Origin: a virus
IMG/VR virus record: IMGVR_UViG_3300047309_000142
Span: 1 to 53,840 of that record
Reading direction: 5' to 3' (one strand)
Length of the DNA stretch: 53,840 nt
In this document: positions 7,134 through 16,300 of the stretch, in pieces
Numbering within the stretch: position 1 is the first letter of the stretch
Layout of the letters: each line of letters opens with the position of its first letter
Made by a program: the position numbers and the translations under genes
The notes under the pieces: generated by a model
Database searches by the model: none
Seen by the model: only the letters and a program-made list of their open reading frames with translations
Told to the model about the DNA's origin: nothing

Positions 7134-7427
7134 ATGACTGACTATTTGCCAGAACTTAACTTGCGTGACACTGAGCTTAAAACTGCCACTGACGTGTTCC
7201 AACGAGCTAAACAACAGTGGATAACCCGACAGTACGAAACGGGGCGTCATGAGCATCTCAGCGCACGATTTGAACTATGGTTACTAGCACAAGGTGCTCA
7301 ACTAGACCGTGGTTATAGGCCCGGTACACCCTTTTTTAGGGATACATTAGACGTGGCTGCGGGTTGGGATATATTGAGGTTCGAATCTACTGAGCAATTA
7401 TCCTGGTTTGTTTTAAAGTACAGCTGA
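7134..7427 (+). CDS. Hypothetical protein, 97 aa
   Basis: First gene of the replication/repair block, transcribed from the promoter at 7099 as a probable leaderless mRNA. The protein has a helical N-terminal half (TELKTATDVFQRAKQQWITRQYETGR) and a C-terminal segment with aromatic residues (GWDILRFESTEQLSWFVLKY). Its stop overlaps the next start (TGATG), indicating translational coupling with the HARP-like protein. Family not recognised. Confidence 0.6.
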   Translation: MTDYLPELNLRDTELKTATDVFQRAKQQWITRQYETGRHEHLSARFELWLLAQGAQLDRGYRPGTPFFRDTLDVAAGWDILRFESTEQLSWFVLKYS

Positions 7428-8524
7428 TGCAGCATCCCATATATTTAGAAGACTACATTGTCGCTCTTTGTGACCTCAGCGACTTTGCCACACCCGGCGT
7501 TGATGCGGAAACAATGATACGTTTGGGCAAGCGTGATCGCTTACCGGTGCGCAATTTAGCTAACCAAGTTAAACACAAACGGCTAGGACTAACTGATGCA
7601 CAAGTGATCTTGGTGCGATTGCTGGTGGACAAATATCGTAAGCAATTGGCTAAATGGAAAATTGACGCAGCACAAGCTCAGTCTGCGTCACTATTTTTGC
7701 CCATGCGTATTGCTGACAGATATAGGACATTAGAGTGTAGGGACAATATGTTGCAGCTAAGGTTCAATTATGATAAAAAACTTATCGATACACTACACGA
7801 CCTATCGGTTTACAGACAAGGTAAGTTTAATTGGACTAAATCTGAAGGCTATTGGGCTATATATCCCAGCGAAGGCAATGTAGAACAAGTAGTGGAGTTT
7901 GCCATAAAGCATGATTTCACTATAGATCCTCCGGTGCGGGAACTCTATGATCGTGTGAAGAAGTTTAAAGCGGAACACAGAATACAGGAATTTATGCCTA
8001 TGTTATGTGAGGATGTATCAGTCATTAATGCATCGCCTGCACTAAAGGAATTTGTGGAGAACAGTGGGCAAAACTTTTACAGGCTATATGCAGACTCTTG
8101 GTTAAATTCTTATGAAATCTGCGATCATGCAAGACAACGCATGCGAGATCTACTTAAACAACATCACGATCACAGTATACTATACAAACTATTGGGGTCA
8201 CGATATGTTGAATGTTCTTCGCCTAATTATTTGCGTATAGCTGAAACATTCTGTAAAATAACTGGTTATGGGCCAGTTATTTTAGTATTAAATAATACCG
8301 ATCCTGGTCTTAAACCACAGTCCAACGAAACTATGTGTGATGACCCCAGTCGTGTATATTACTTCAATAATGTAGAAAACTTTGATCTAAAACTAACGGT
8401 CATGCCCAACAACAACGCATTGGTAGTGACTGACACTGAGATGTTAAATTGGTTTTGGTTTGATCAAACATTAAATAAAATTTGGTATATAAAGGATCAG
8501 GATGCAGGCACGAATAGTAATTAA
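7427..8524 (+). CDS. HARP-domain-like protein upstream of UvsW
   Basis: 365 residues. Residues about 105-165 (LRFNYDKKLIDTLHDLSVY..., FNWTKSEGYWAIYPSEGNVEQVVEFAIKHDF) follow the HARP-domain pattern known from SMARCAL1-type annealing helicases: a strand, a helix ending the substrate-size segment, W-x...W and a closing helix. The rest is not recognised. Its last 23 bases overlap the uvsW start, so the two are translationally coupled. HARP domains bind forked DNA and act with SF2 helicases, so a two-subunit fork-regression machine with UvsW is a reasonable guess. Domain call from pattern only. Confidence 0.5.
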   Translation: MQHPIYLEDYIVALCDLSDFATPGVDAETMIRLGKRDRLPVRNLANQVKHKRLGLTDAQVILVRLLVDKYRKQLAKWKIDAAQAQSASLFLPMRIADRYRTLECRDNMLQLRFNYDKKLIDTLHDLSVYRQGKFNWTKSEGYWAIYPSEGNVEQVVEFAIKHDFTIDPPVRELYDRVKKFKAEHRIQEFMPMLCEDVSVINASPALKEFVENSGQNFYRLYADSWLNSYEICDHARQRMRDLLKQHHDHSILYKLLGSRYVECSSPNYLRIAETFCKITGYGPVILVLNNTDPGLKPQSNETMCDDPSRVYYFNNVENFDLKLTVMPNNNALVVTDTEMLNWFWFDQTLNKIWYIKDQDAGTNSN

Positions 8525-9956
8525 AGACGAATGTAACGTAAAGATAGAAGGACTAGATTTAACAACAAGAAGGAATCTAGTTAAAAAGTTTAGCTTTGAA
8601 CTGCCCTATGCAAGACATTTACCAGCAGTAAGACTGGGCCGCTGGGACGGCAAAGTTTCCTTTTTTACCTTAGGTGGTAGTAGCTTTATTTCCCTCTTGC
8701 CGGAAATACTGCCCTACTTGGATCAACAGGGATATGAACTAGACCTAGTTGATCAACGCAGCTATACAAGAACTTTTGACTTTGATGAAGTTAAAGCTGA
8801 TGATTACAGCCATAACGTATGGCCCAAAGGGCACCCAGCAGAAGGCCAGCCTATTATACTGCGTGACTACCAACTGGAAGTAATCAATAACTTCCTAGCT
8901 GATCCGCAATGTTTACAGGAAGTGGCCACTGGTGCGGGCAAAACAATCATTACCGCAGTATTAAGTCATCGCTGTGAGCCCTATGGCAGAACCATAGTAA
9001 TCGTGCCCAATAAAAGCTTAGTCACACAAACCGAAGCTGACTATAAGAATCTGGGACTCGATGTTGGTGTATATTTTGGCGACCGCAAGGAATACAATAA
9101 GACGCATACCATATGCACGTGGCAAAGCCTAAACAACATGCTGAAAAATACCAAAAATGACACGGCAGAAGTGCCCATCCAGGACTTTTTAGATGGTGTA
9201 GTGACCATTATGGTGGACGAATGTCATCAAGCAAAGGCCGAAATTCTGAAGACTCTATTAACTGGGGTAATGGGCCACATACCCATACGCTGGGGATTAA
9301 CTGGCACCATACCCAAGGAAGATTTTGATTTCTTTGCACTGCGAGTAAGCTTGGGCGAGGTTATTGGCAGGCTTAGTGCTAGTGAACTACAGGCCAAAGG
9401 TGTATTAGCTCGCTGTGAAGTAAACGTAATGCAGTTGCAGGACTTTGGTGAGTATAAACAGTACCAACAGGAACTAAAGTATCTCACCACCAACGAAGAC
9501 CGCATGCGATATGTAGCCAAGTTAATTGATCAAATAGCCAGCGATGGCAACACACTTGTATTGGTGGATAGGATTGTTGCAGGTGAGCTTATTGCGCAGC
9601 ATTTGCCCAATAGTGTGTTTATACATGGCAGCACAGACGATAGTGAGCGCAAAGAGCATTATGCAGAAGTTGCGATAAGTGACGACAAGCGTATTATTGC
9701 TACCTATGGCATAGCGGCCGTGGGTATAAACGTGCCTAAACTGCATAATATCGTGCTAATTGAGCCCGGAAAGAGCTTTGTGCGAGTTATACAGAGTATT
9801 GGGCGTGTATTACGTTTAGCACCTGGCAAAGACTTTGCTAATGTATGGGACATCACCAGTAGTCTTAAATACAGCAAGCGGCATCTCACTAAACGCAAGA
9901 AATTTTACGCTGAGGCTCAATACCCATATTCAGTCACAAAGGTTGACTGGCAGTAA
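8502..9956 (+). CDS. uvsW: UvsW-like SF2 DNA/RNA helicase
   Basis: 484 residues, close to the T4 UvsW size. It has the small N-terminal domain (VRLGRWDGKVSFF), a Q-motif-like RDYQLEVI, Walker A ATGAGKT (about 143-149), motif II VDECH (about 238), motif III LTGTI and motif VI QSIGRVLR. UvsW unwinds branched recombination and replication intermediates, drives fork regression and, in T4, removes R-loops to switch off origin replication late. Start at ATG 8502 follows aaggatcagg. It overlaps the HARP-like gene upstream, and the next gene starts 37 bases after its stop. Confidence 0.93.
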   Translation: MQARIVIKDECNVKIEGLDLTTRRNLVKKFSFELPYARHLPAVRLGRWDGKVSFFTLGGSSFISLLPEILPYLDQQGYELDLVDQRSYTRTFDFDEVKADDYSHNVWPKGHPAEGQPIILRDYQLEVINNFLADPQCLQEVATGAGKTIITAVLSHRCEPYGRTIVIVPNKSLVTQTEADYKNLGLDVGVYFGDRKEYNKTHTICTWQSLNNMLKNTKNDTAEVPIQDFLDGVVTIMVDECHQAKAEILKTLLTGVMGHIPIRWGLTGTIPKEDFDFFALRVSLGEVIGRLSASELQAKGVLARCEVNVMQLQDFGEYKQYQQELKYLTTNEDRMRYVAKLIDQIASDGNTLVLVDRIVAGELIAQHLPNSVFIHGSTDDSERKEHYAEVAISDDKRIIATYGIAAVGINVPKLHNIVLIEPGKSFVRVIQSIGRVLRLAPGKDFANVWDITSSLKYSKRHLTKRKKFYAEAQYPYSVTKVDWQ

Positions 9957-9993
9957 ATTACCAGCTAGTATTATCTTAGCCAGGAGAAATAAA

Positions 9994-10494
9994 ATTAAGA
10001 TACTAACAAACGAAAACGCAGCATATGAATTAGATTCAATACCGGAAGAAGTAGAAGATTTAAGGTTTTGTGTTTTGGATAATAGTAATACTAAAACACC
10101 AGATTATTTTTTCATGCCCCTAATCTTTTTAGAAAGTTTTAATGCACCTGCTCTAGTACTGAAAATAGGAGAACAAGTATTAAAAATGCCGGTTGATTGG
10201 CAAATACTGATAGGAGAACCAGATCTGGGCGATTTAGAAATTGTACCTCTAACCAGTGTAAATGATCGTGGATTTAAAGCATTTACATTAAACCCATTAT
10301 CCAGTTATAGGCCCAAGTTTGAGACCATAGAAATCTTGGAAATATATCAGGATGTGAAATGGTATTTCCCCAAATTAAAAAATAACCAATTACTCACGGT
10401 GCCACTAAGTGATGATGAAAAACCTATGTGTGCATTTTTCATCAAAGATGTAAGCAGACAATGTGAGATCGTGGACATCAGCAAGGTTTGGTAG
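9994..10494 (+). CDS. Conserved T4-like phage protein, possible AUU start
   Basis: About 166 residues. The body (MPLIFLESFNAPALVLKIG, VDWQILIGEP, GDLEIVPLTSVNDRGFKAF, NPLSSYRP) matches a protein I recall as conserved in marine T4-like phages, function unknown. The sequence between the UvsW stop and this body has an ideal AGGAG at 9982-9986 but no ATG, GTG or TTG at the right distance; the in-frame codon seven bases later is ATT at 9994. The frame stays open upstream into uvsW from an ATG at 9835, but that part would be an out-of-frame shadow of uvsW. A rare AUU start, as in infC, is the simplest reading. Confidence 0.72.
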   Translation: MKILTNENAAYELDSIPEEVEDLRFCVLDNSNTKTPDYFFMPLIFLESFNAPALVLKIGEQVLKMPVDWQILIGEPDLGDLEIVPLTSVNDRGFKAFTLNPLSSYRPKFETIEILEIYQDVKWYFPKLKNNQLLTVPLSDDEKPMCAFFIKDVSRQCEIVDISKVW

Positions 10495-10679
10495 TGGGAA
10501 ATACGTGGTTGGACACCCAAAGGAATGCAATGCAAACTATGCGTAGCAAGTTGCAGGAAGATCAGCTTTGGTATAAGATACGAGTGGCTGCTCAGACCAA
10601 TACTGCTTTACAGGCTGAGCTGGATCGTGTTATAATGTTTTATTATTTGAGTAAGAAAAATGGCACAAAAGACGACTAA
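10494..10679 (+). CDS. Small hypothetical protein, 61 aa
   Basis: Start chosen at GTG 10494, which overlaps the previous stop codon and lies seven bases after aagg. The protein is a single run of helix with a possible coiled coil (NAMQTMRSKLQEDQLWYKIRVAAQTNTALQAELDRVIMFYYLSKK). It overlaps the gp62-like gene by 20 bases. It lies between UvsW and clamp-loader-like genes, but no homologue can be named. Confidence 0.55.
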   Translation: MGNTWLDTQRNAMQTMRSKLQEDQLWYKIRVAAQTNTALQAELDRVIMFYYLSKKNGTKDD

Positions 10680-11148
10680 AACGCAAAAGAAATACAAACT
10701 AAATCTTTGGAGTTTATTGTCTGCGGCAGATACAAAAAAGCGCAAATTTTTCCAAACTTTGGATGATGAACAAGCCAAGGAGTTTAATCCTTATATGCCA
10801 CAGCGTTGGTTAACTAACTTAACCTACGAACAGGAAGGTCTATCTGAATATATTGTTCGCAATGCGGCATTACATGCCAATAAAGGACTAAAGGATCTTG
10901 GTTCGGAGCATAAAGAATTGCAATATTTGTTGCTGACTACTATTACCCCAGATCCCATAAGTGGGTTACGTCATTCTTTGATAAAACCCTTGCGTCGTGT
11001 AAATGGTTCAGAGAATCGCATAAACATACTGAGTCAAATTTATCCATCGGCAAAGATATCTGATCTTGATGTTATGTTAGGGTTAATGACTGAAGCGGAA
11101 TTTAAGGAACTGTTGGAAGACCATGGAATCAATAGCAAAGACTTCTGA
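10660..11148 (+). CDS. Clamp-loader small subunit-like (gp62-like)
   Basis: 162 residues. The pattern KRKFFQTLDDEQAKEFNPYMPQRWL near the start, then SEYIVRNAALHANKGLKDLGSEHKELQYLLLTTI, and a C-terminal helical bundle ending TEAEFKELLEDHGI, matches the gp62 form of cyanophage-type T4-like phages much better than T4 gp62 itself. gp62 holds the gp44 ATPase ring together and loads the gp45 sliding clamp. gp44 and gp45 are not in this window. It overlaps neighbours on both sides, consistent with a coupled replication operon. Call rests on remembered family pattern. Confidence 0.55.
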   Translation: MAQKTTKTQKKYKLNLWSLLSAADTKKRKFFQTLDDEQAKEFNPYMPQRWLTNLTYEQEGLSEYIVRNAALHANKGLKDLGSEHKELQYLLLTTITPDPISGLRHSLIKPLRRVNGSENRINILSQIYPSAKISDLDVMLGLMTEAEFKELLEDHGINSKDF

Positions 11149-11818
11149 ATTTGTCTGTCGCTATTGTGAACGATCTTTTAGGCGCGAAAGTACACTATCA
11201 GTTCACTTATGCGAAGCAAAACGACGATCTCAACAGGAACATGATCCCGAAGTAAAACTGGGATTTCAAACTTATCTGCGTTTTTATGAACTAACGCAGG
11301 GATCGGCCAAGTTAAAAACTTATGCAGATTTTGCTAGTAGCCCATACTACCTAGCATTTGTAAAGTTTGGCAGGCATATTCGTGCTATCAATGTATTAGT
11401 GCCCAGTAAATTCATTGATTTTGTAATTAAACAGAATAAAAAACTAGATCACTGGTGCCATGACAGTGTTTATGAGGAGTATCTTTTACAACACACTAGG
11501 CATGAGGCAGTTCAGGATGCACTGGCGAGAACTATAGAACTAGCACAGACCTGGGCAGAAGAAAATAACAGCGCATTTAATCACGTTTTTTTGTATGGTA
11601 ACAGCAATCGTATCTGTTATCAAATCACACAGGGCAGAATTACAGCGTGGGCATTGTTCAACTGTAAGTCTGGGCAGGCATTTTTAGACAAACTAAATGA
11701 AGAACAGACCAGTATTGTTTACAAATGGATTGACCCTACTTATTGGCAAAAACGCTTTGTAGATTACCCAGCTGATACAGCTTGGGCACAACACATGTTA
11801 GCTGAGGCGGGATTTTAA
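11123..11818 (+). CDS. Zinc-finger protein conserved in T4-like phages
   Basis: 231 residues. The N-terminus FVCRYCERSFRRESTLSVHLC is a C2H2-like finger with C12, C15, H28 and C30 as ligands, followed by a basic stretch (EAKRRSQ). The remainder (GFQTYLRFYEL, FASSPYYLAFVKFGRHIRAINV, IDFVIKQNKKLDHWCHDSVYEEYL) forms a helical domain that I recall as conserved in marine T4-like phages. The finger suggests DNA or protein binding linked to replication or late transcription. It starts inside the gp62-like gene and ends against the DnaE-like gene. Confidence 0.65.
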   Translation: MESIAKTSEFVCRYCERSFRRESTLSVHLCEAKRRSQQEHDPEVKLGFQTYLRFYELTQGSAKLKTYADFASSPYYLAFVKFGRHIRAINVLVPSKFIDFVIKQNKKLDHWCHDSVYEEYLLQHTRHEAVQDALARTIELAQTWAEENNSAFNHVFLYGNSNRICYQITQGRITAWALFNCKSGQAFLDKLNEEQTSIVYKWIDPTYWQKRFVDYPADTAWAQHMLAEAGF

Positions 11819-12397
11819 ATGAAGTTTGATGCAGATATTGACATCGATCTTGCTGATCGCAACCAATTGCTAGAGCACATTAAACATATACCAGCAGCGA
11901 TTCTGCGTGATGGCACATGGGTACGTCACAATACAGGTATATATGCAACACCTATACCTTATAACCCTATAACAGGGCTAGCCACAGTGGATTACGCACA
12001 AGCAGAAGAGCGTGGTTATATAAAACTGGATCTGTTAAATCTGCACATTTATAACAGGGTGCAGTCAGAGGAAGAACTTGATATATTGTTACAGCAGGAA
12101 CCGCCCTGGCATAGATTAGTTGAGCGACAGTTCACTGAGCAGCTAATACACTTGGGTAATCAGTATGAGCTATTACAGCGTATGCCGGAACCCATAACAA
12201 ACATGGAGCAACTGGCCATGTTCCTAGCGGTCATACGTCCAGCCAAAAGACATTTGGCAGGATTGCCCTGGCGTCAAGTTGCAGAAACTGTTTGGCAACG
12301 TAGCGAAGATCAATATGTGTTTAGGCGTGCTCATGCTGTGGCCTACGCGCATGTGGTAGCAATTAATATGCTACTATTACACTATGCCACTACCTAA
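11819..12397 (+). CDS. Miniature DnaE-like polymerase palm protein
   Basis: 192 residues that line up in order with scattered conserved segments of bacterial DnaE, the C-family polymerase: FDADIDIDLADRNQLLEHI (DnaE PDFDVDF..., two catalytic Asp at about 8 and 10), RHNTGIYATPI (HAGGVVIAP), ERGYIKLDLLNL (GLVKFDFLGL, third catalytic Asp at about 71), NMEQLAMFLAVIRP (DLVALVALYRPG) and FRRAHAVAYAHV (FNKSHSAAYALV). The PHP, HhH and OB parts of a 1100-residue DnaE are absent. All three catalytic aspartates appear kept. It may be a tiny polymerase-like nucleotidyltransferase or a binding protein. ATG directly after the previous stop. Confidence 0.7.
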   Translation: MKFDADIDIDLADRNQLLEHIKHIPAAILRDGTWVRHNTGIYATPIPYNPITGLATVDYAQAEERGYIKLDLLNLHIYNRVQSEEELDILLQQEPPWHRLVERQFTEQLIHLGNQYELLQRMPEPITNMEQLAMFLAVIRPAKRHLAGLPWRQVAETVWQRSEDQYVFRRAHAVAYAHVVAINMLLLHYATT

Positions 12398-12788
12398 TTT
12401 TTTTAACCAGCATAATTTGTTTGCGTTTTACTCGTTTTTGAGCTAATTCTCGCAGATTCAGTTGTGGTCCATGAACGATGACCACATCTTTGCTGTTAAA
12501 GGTGCGTAAACAAAAACGAAACTGGGCCCAATCCTGTTTCAAAAACAAGTTAATTGGTATCTTGCGGTTGCTTTCCCACCACCAAATTTCCCCTAGATCT
12601 AAATAAGTTTGGCGTTCCGTGCCGGTAGTAAGGCGGCCAAAATCATAGAAATTAGTAATAAGCTGGTCGCAGTTCTGTATTATCCCCACGTATTCATTAC
12701 CGCCATAGGTGAGGAAACTAATGAAAGGGAATTTATCTAATAAAATTTTTGTACTATCTTCCACTATAACGATTTGGCTAAATATCAA
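12390..12788 (-). CDS. Conserved hypothetical phage protein (reverse strand)
   Basis: 132 residues from a TTG at 12788; the true start may be a few codons later (VEDSTKILLDKFPFISF). Segments GGNEYVGIIQNCDQLI, LGEIWWWESNRKIPINLFL and VVIVHGPQLNLREL match a pattern I recall as conserved in marine T4-like phages. It ends in a basic tail (QKRVKRKQIMLVKK). It is the only reverse gene in the replication block and ends inside the last codons of the DnaE-like gene. Function unknown. Confidence 0.65.
   Translation of the reverse strand: MIFSQIVIVEDSTKILLDKFPFISFLTYGGNEYVGIIQNCDQLITNFYDFGRLTTGTERQTYLDLGEIWWWESNRKIPINLFLKQDWAQFRFCLRTFNSKDVVIVHGPQLNLRELAQKRVKRKQIMLVKKIR
12777..12784 (+). promoter_or_regulatory. 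Late promoter GCTAAATA, leaderless
   Basis: TTGGCTAAATA ends at 12784, six bases before the ATG at 12791. With the T4 late start about six bases after the box, the mRNA would begin at or one base before the AUG. No ribosome binding site is present. Confidence 0.6.
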
Positions 12789-12790
12789 TT

Positions 12791-13312
12791 ATGCAAACAA
12801 TCACCAGTTATTTAGTGAATCAAATCATACCGGTGGAGATATTTGATGACACAACACCCACTATAAGGAATAGAATCGTGTACGCCAAAATTGTCAAAGC
12901 TTACAAAAATATAGATAATACTTTAGAACTGCGATTCGTTAATCAGGACCAAAAGCCAGTGACCATAGTGGGCAATGCAATAAAGTTTTACCTTGTGGAT
13001 CAGGAATTACAGCAAGTATTATTAACCAAAGTTGGAGTAATGATAGATGATGGCAGCACTCTGCGTCACAAAGGTATAGCTAGAATAATCATATCTGGTT
13101 CGGATTTAATTAATATACCAGCTGGATTTTACAACTACGCTGTGAAATTAATAGACAATAATGTAAGCCCTCCCTATGAACTAATAGGTTACACGGATGA
13201 CAATTATGGTGCCACAGGGCAACTACAAGTTCTACGCGGTGTTTACCCAGATATTGATAGTGTGGCTACGGATGACGTAGACGAATACGATTTGGGCAAT
13301 CTAACAAATTAA
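12791..13312 (+). CDS. Virion protein, baseplate/fibre-base type
   Basis: 173 residues, strand-rich and without Cys or Trp. VTIVGNAIKFYLVD and RIIISGSDLINIPAGFYNYAVKLID follow the immunoglobulin-like layout of BppU-type baseplate upper proteins that anchor fibres, and the protein ends in an acidic tail (VATDDVDEYDLGN). First gene of the adsorption module, driven by its own late promoter. The next gene is a fibre whose N-terminus would need such an anchor. Exact family uncertain. Confidence 0.55.
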   Translation: MQTITSYLVNQIIPVEIFDDTTPTIRNRIVYAKIVKAYKNIDNTLELRFVNQDQKPVTIVGNAIKFYLVDQELQQVLLTKVGVMIDDGSTLRHKGIARIIISGSDLINIPAGFYNYAVKLIDNNVSPPYELIGYTDDNYGATGQLQVLRGVYPDIDSVATDDVDEYDLGNLTN

Positions 13313-13324
13313 TGGAAATGAATA

Positions 13325-16300
13325 GTGCATAAGATACTAAGGTTAAGACGAGGAAATTCAGCGGTAACCAGCACATTTGTTGGTAAAGCCGGCGAAGTCA
13401 CTATTGATACTACTAACAATGTATTGGTAGTACATGATGGCTTTACTCCGGGCGGTTGGCCTCAGGGCGGCGGTGGCAATGTTTCTATTCCTATAGCCAG
13501 TTCTACAGTTTTGGGTGGAATTAAGATAGGCACTGGCTTAAACATTGATGGCAATGGCGTAGTTACGGTTAACACTGCAAGCATTGGTAACCTAAGTATC
13601 ACGGATCAAACTATAAATGGAACCGTAGTAAACGGTAATATAGTTTTAGCGCCAAATGGTACTGGGCGCGTATTGCTATCAAACCTTGCTTATCCAAATA
13701 CAGATGGTAGTGCAGGTCAAACGTTAATAACAGATGGCAACGGTAATTTGTATTGGAGTACGCCCAGCAGCGTTACGTTTGGTGCTACTGCACCTGCTAC
13801 GCCGCATAACGGTGACATTTGGGTAGACAGTAATACCGGCATTGAATACATTTATTATGTAGATCAAGATAGTGGGCAATGGGTAGAGTTTGGACCAACC
13901 AATACCCAAAATGACAACATTAATTTCCTTGCTCTTAACACGAGTATCATTCCAGCATCAGATAGTTTCTACAACTTAGGCAGTAGCTCTAAGCAGTGGC
14001 ATAGTTTATATGTTTCTGGCAACACAATTTACGTTAATAATGTTCCATTAACAATTGATAATAGCAATAACCTGCTGGTAAACGGCAATGTTATTGGCGG
14101 TGTTTCGACCGGCAATATCAGTTTCATTAACGACACCATTTACGATATATATGGCGTTACAGTAAACAATAGTGATTTGTCACATGGTGCTACAGCTGGA
14201 ATGATAGTGCCACAAAATACCGGTGGCGATATTACGTTACTAAACTATTATGGCAATTTGGTAATTAGTACAAGTACAACAGGCTCTTCTGGTGTAAAAA
14301 CTTGGAAATTTCAAAATTCAACATTAGTGAACCCAGAAAATGTAACTTGGTCTGGTGCAGATATTATAGCTGGCCCAAACACAGGCTATATAGAACTAGG
14401 CAGTTATGATCAAAATAATTGGGTTGGTGCCGATGGAACTGGCGTCTTCTTACAGACAGCATTTACTACCAACAACTATGTTTGGTATGCAGGTATTGAT
14501 GGTAATTTCGCTCCTGGCTTGGATGCCCAGCAAAATCTAGGATCGCCCAGCAAGAGAATAGGTCATATATATGCAAGCGGCAGTTCAGTTTATTTAGACA
14601 ATATTAAACTAAGTGTAGAAAACAATCAATTAAAAGTTGAACAGGTTAACACTATAGGCGGAAACACAGTTATAAGTCAGGTGGCCTTAAAGGCGGTTGA
14701 TGTAAGTGAAACTGTACCTGACTTTATGCAAGGGGGCTTGTGGTATAATTCTACAGATGGTCGTTTATATGTTGGTGATAATAATACATGGGTGGATGCG
14801 GCACCCGTTACTATACCTCCAGTCAGCACTTATTTAGATAAACTAGCAGTGGATGGTGAATTAATTTACAACACTGACACCACAGATAATACTGTTAATT
14901 TAGTATCGCCAGGGCAGCGTGGCGGTTTCAATCCTGGATACACATTTAATGACAATGTAAGTTTGTGCTTGCAATACAGCCATTTGTACTTGGATAAAGT
15001 TGGCACTTGGAATTTAGGTAGCAATCATTGGGGAACAGAAATTTTCAGTTATTCCAATGATTCAATGAGTCCTCCAACCAACATTGCTATTATAACAGCT
15101 GACGGCGACGAACAATGGCATTTTAAAAATGATGGAACACTAAATTTACCCAGTGTTATAAATTTTGGACAAAATAACAGCAGGCTAAATCCTCCTGCAA
15201 ACGATGGTAGTACAGATCTTATAAGGTTATGGGATTTTAATGGATCGAACCCCAGTGGATATAATTACGCCATAGGGGTGGAACCAGATCATGTTTGGTT
15301 TAGCATGGATGTTGTTGATGATCTTGGCGGGTTTAAATTCTACAGTCAAAATAACCAGATACTAAAAATAGGTGGTGCCGGTGCAGTACATTTGACTGGC
15401 AATTTATATTTTGCAGATGGTAGTGTGCAGAGTACGGGTTATCCTGTAAAAACGGCCAACACTGCGCCAAGCAATACACATATTTTATGGTTTAACGAAA
15501 CAGATGGCAGGTTGTATGTACATTACGATAATCAATGGGTAGATGCTAGCCCACAAGTGCCGCAAGTTTTGAGTAGTTTGGATAACAATAATTTCAGTTT
15601 AACCTTAAACTCTGATGGTACCATAACATTTCCGGATGGATCTGTTCAAACAGGTGCGTTCAGTGGTTATGCATGGAAAGGTCCATGGCAAAGTGGACCA
15701 GTTAATTATATTACAGATAAAGACGTAGTGACCTATGCTGGTGGTGCATATCTAAAAATTAGTGGCTCGGGAAATTCCGGAAGTAGTCCGAATGTAGATG
15801 CAATAAGATGGCAACCGGTAGTTATTGGCATTCCATCTGGCGGCTCTACTGGACAAGTACTAGCTAAGATAGATAATAGTGACTACAATGTAGAGTGGGC
15901 AAATCAAACAGGCGGCGGGTCTTTTAGTGGTAACATCGCGGGCAATCAAATTACCTTTGATCAATCTAGAGTACATACACCCGATGCTGGCAGTGCTGGT
16001 ATATATGACCGAATAACGCTTTATCCTTTGGGTAGTAATTCATATGGAGTTGGTATTGAATCTTCGTATTTGTGGCTTAACACCGGCGATGGTGGTCTGG
16101 GCGTTAAGTTTTACAATCAGGGAAATTTAGCTTACGACTTTGAACCGCACGGAGTAATAATTGATGGTGTTGAGGACGATAGTACCGCGGTTATAGATTT
16201 TTTCAAAGCTGCGCAGAATAATCATAAAGTGACATTAGCAAGCGACTGGACTTTAAAGATAAAGGCTCGAGCCGATGGTACTAATCAAGGTCACCTATAT

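Noticed and set aside
9835-9993. ATG 9835 as start of the gene after uvsW
   Set aside because: This part lies in another frame of uvsW and its residues look like a shadow; the AGGAG at 9982 points to 9994.
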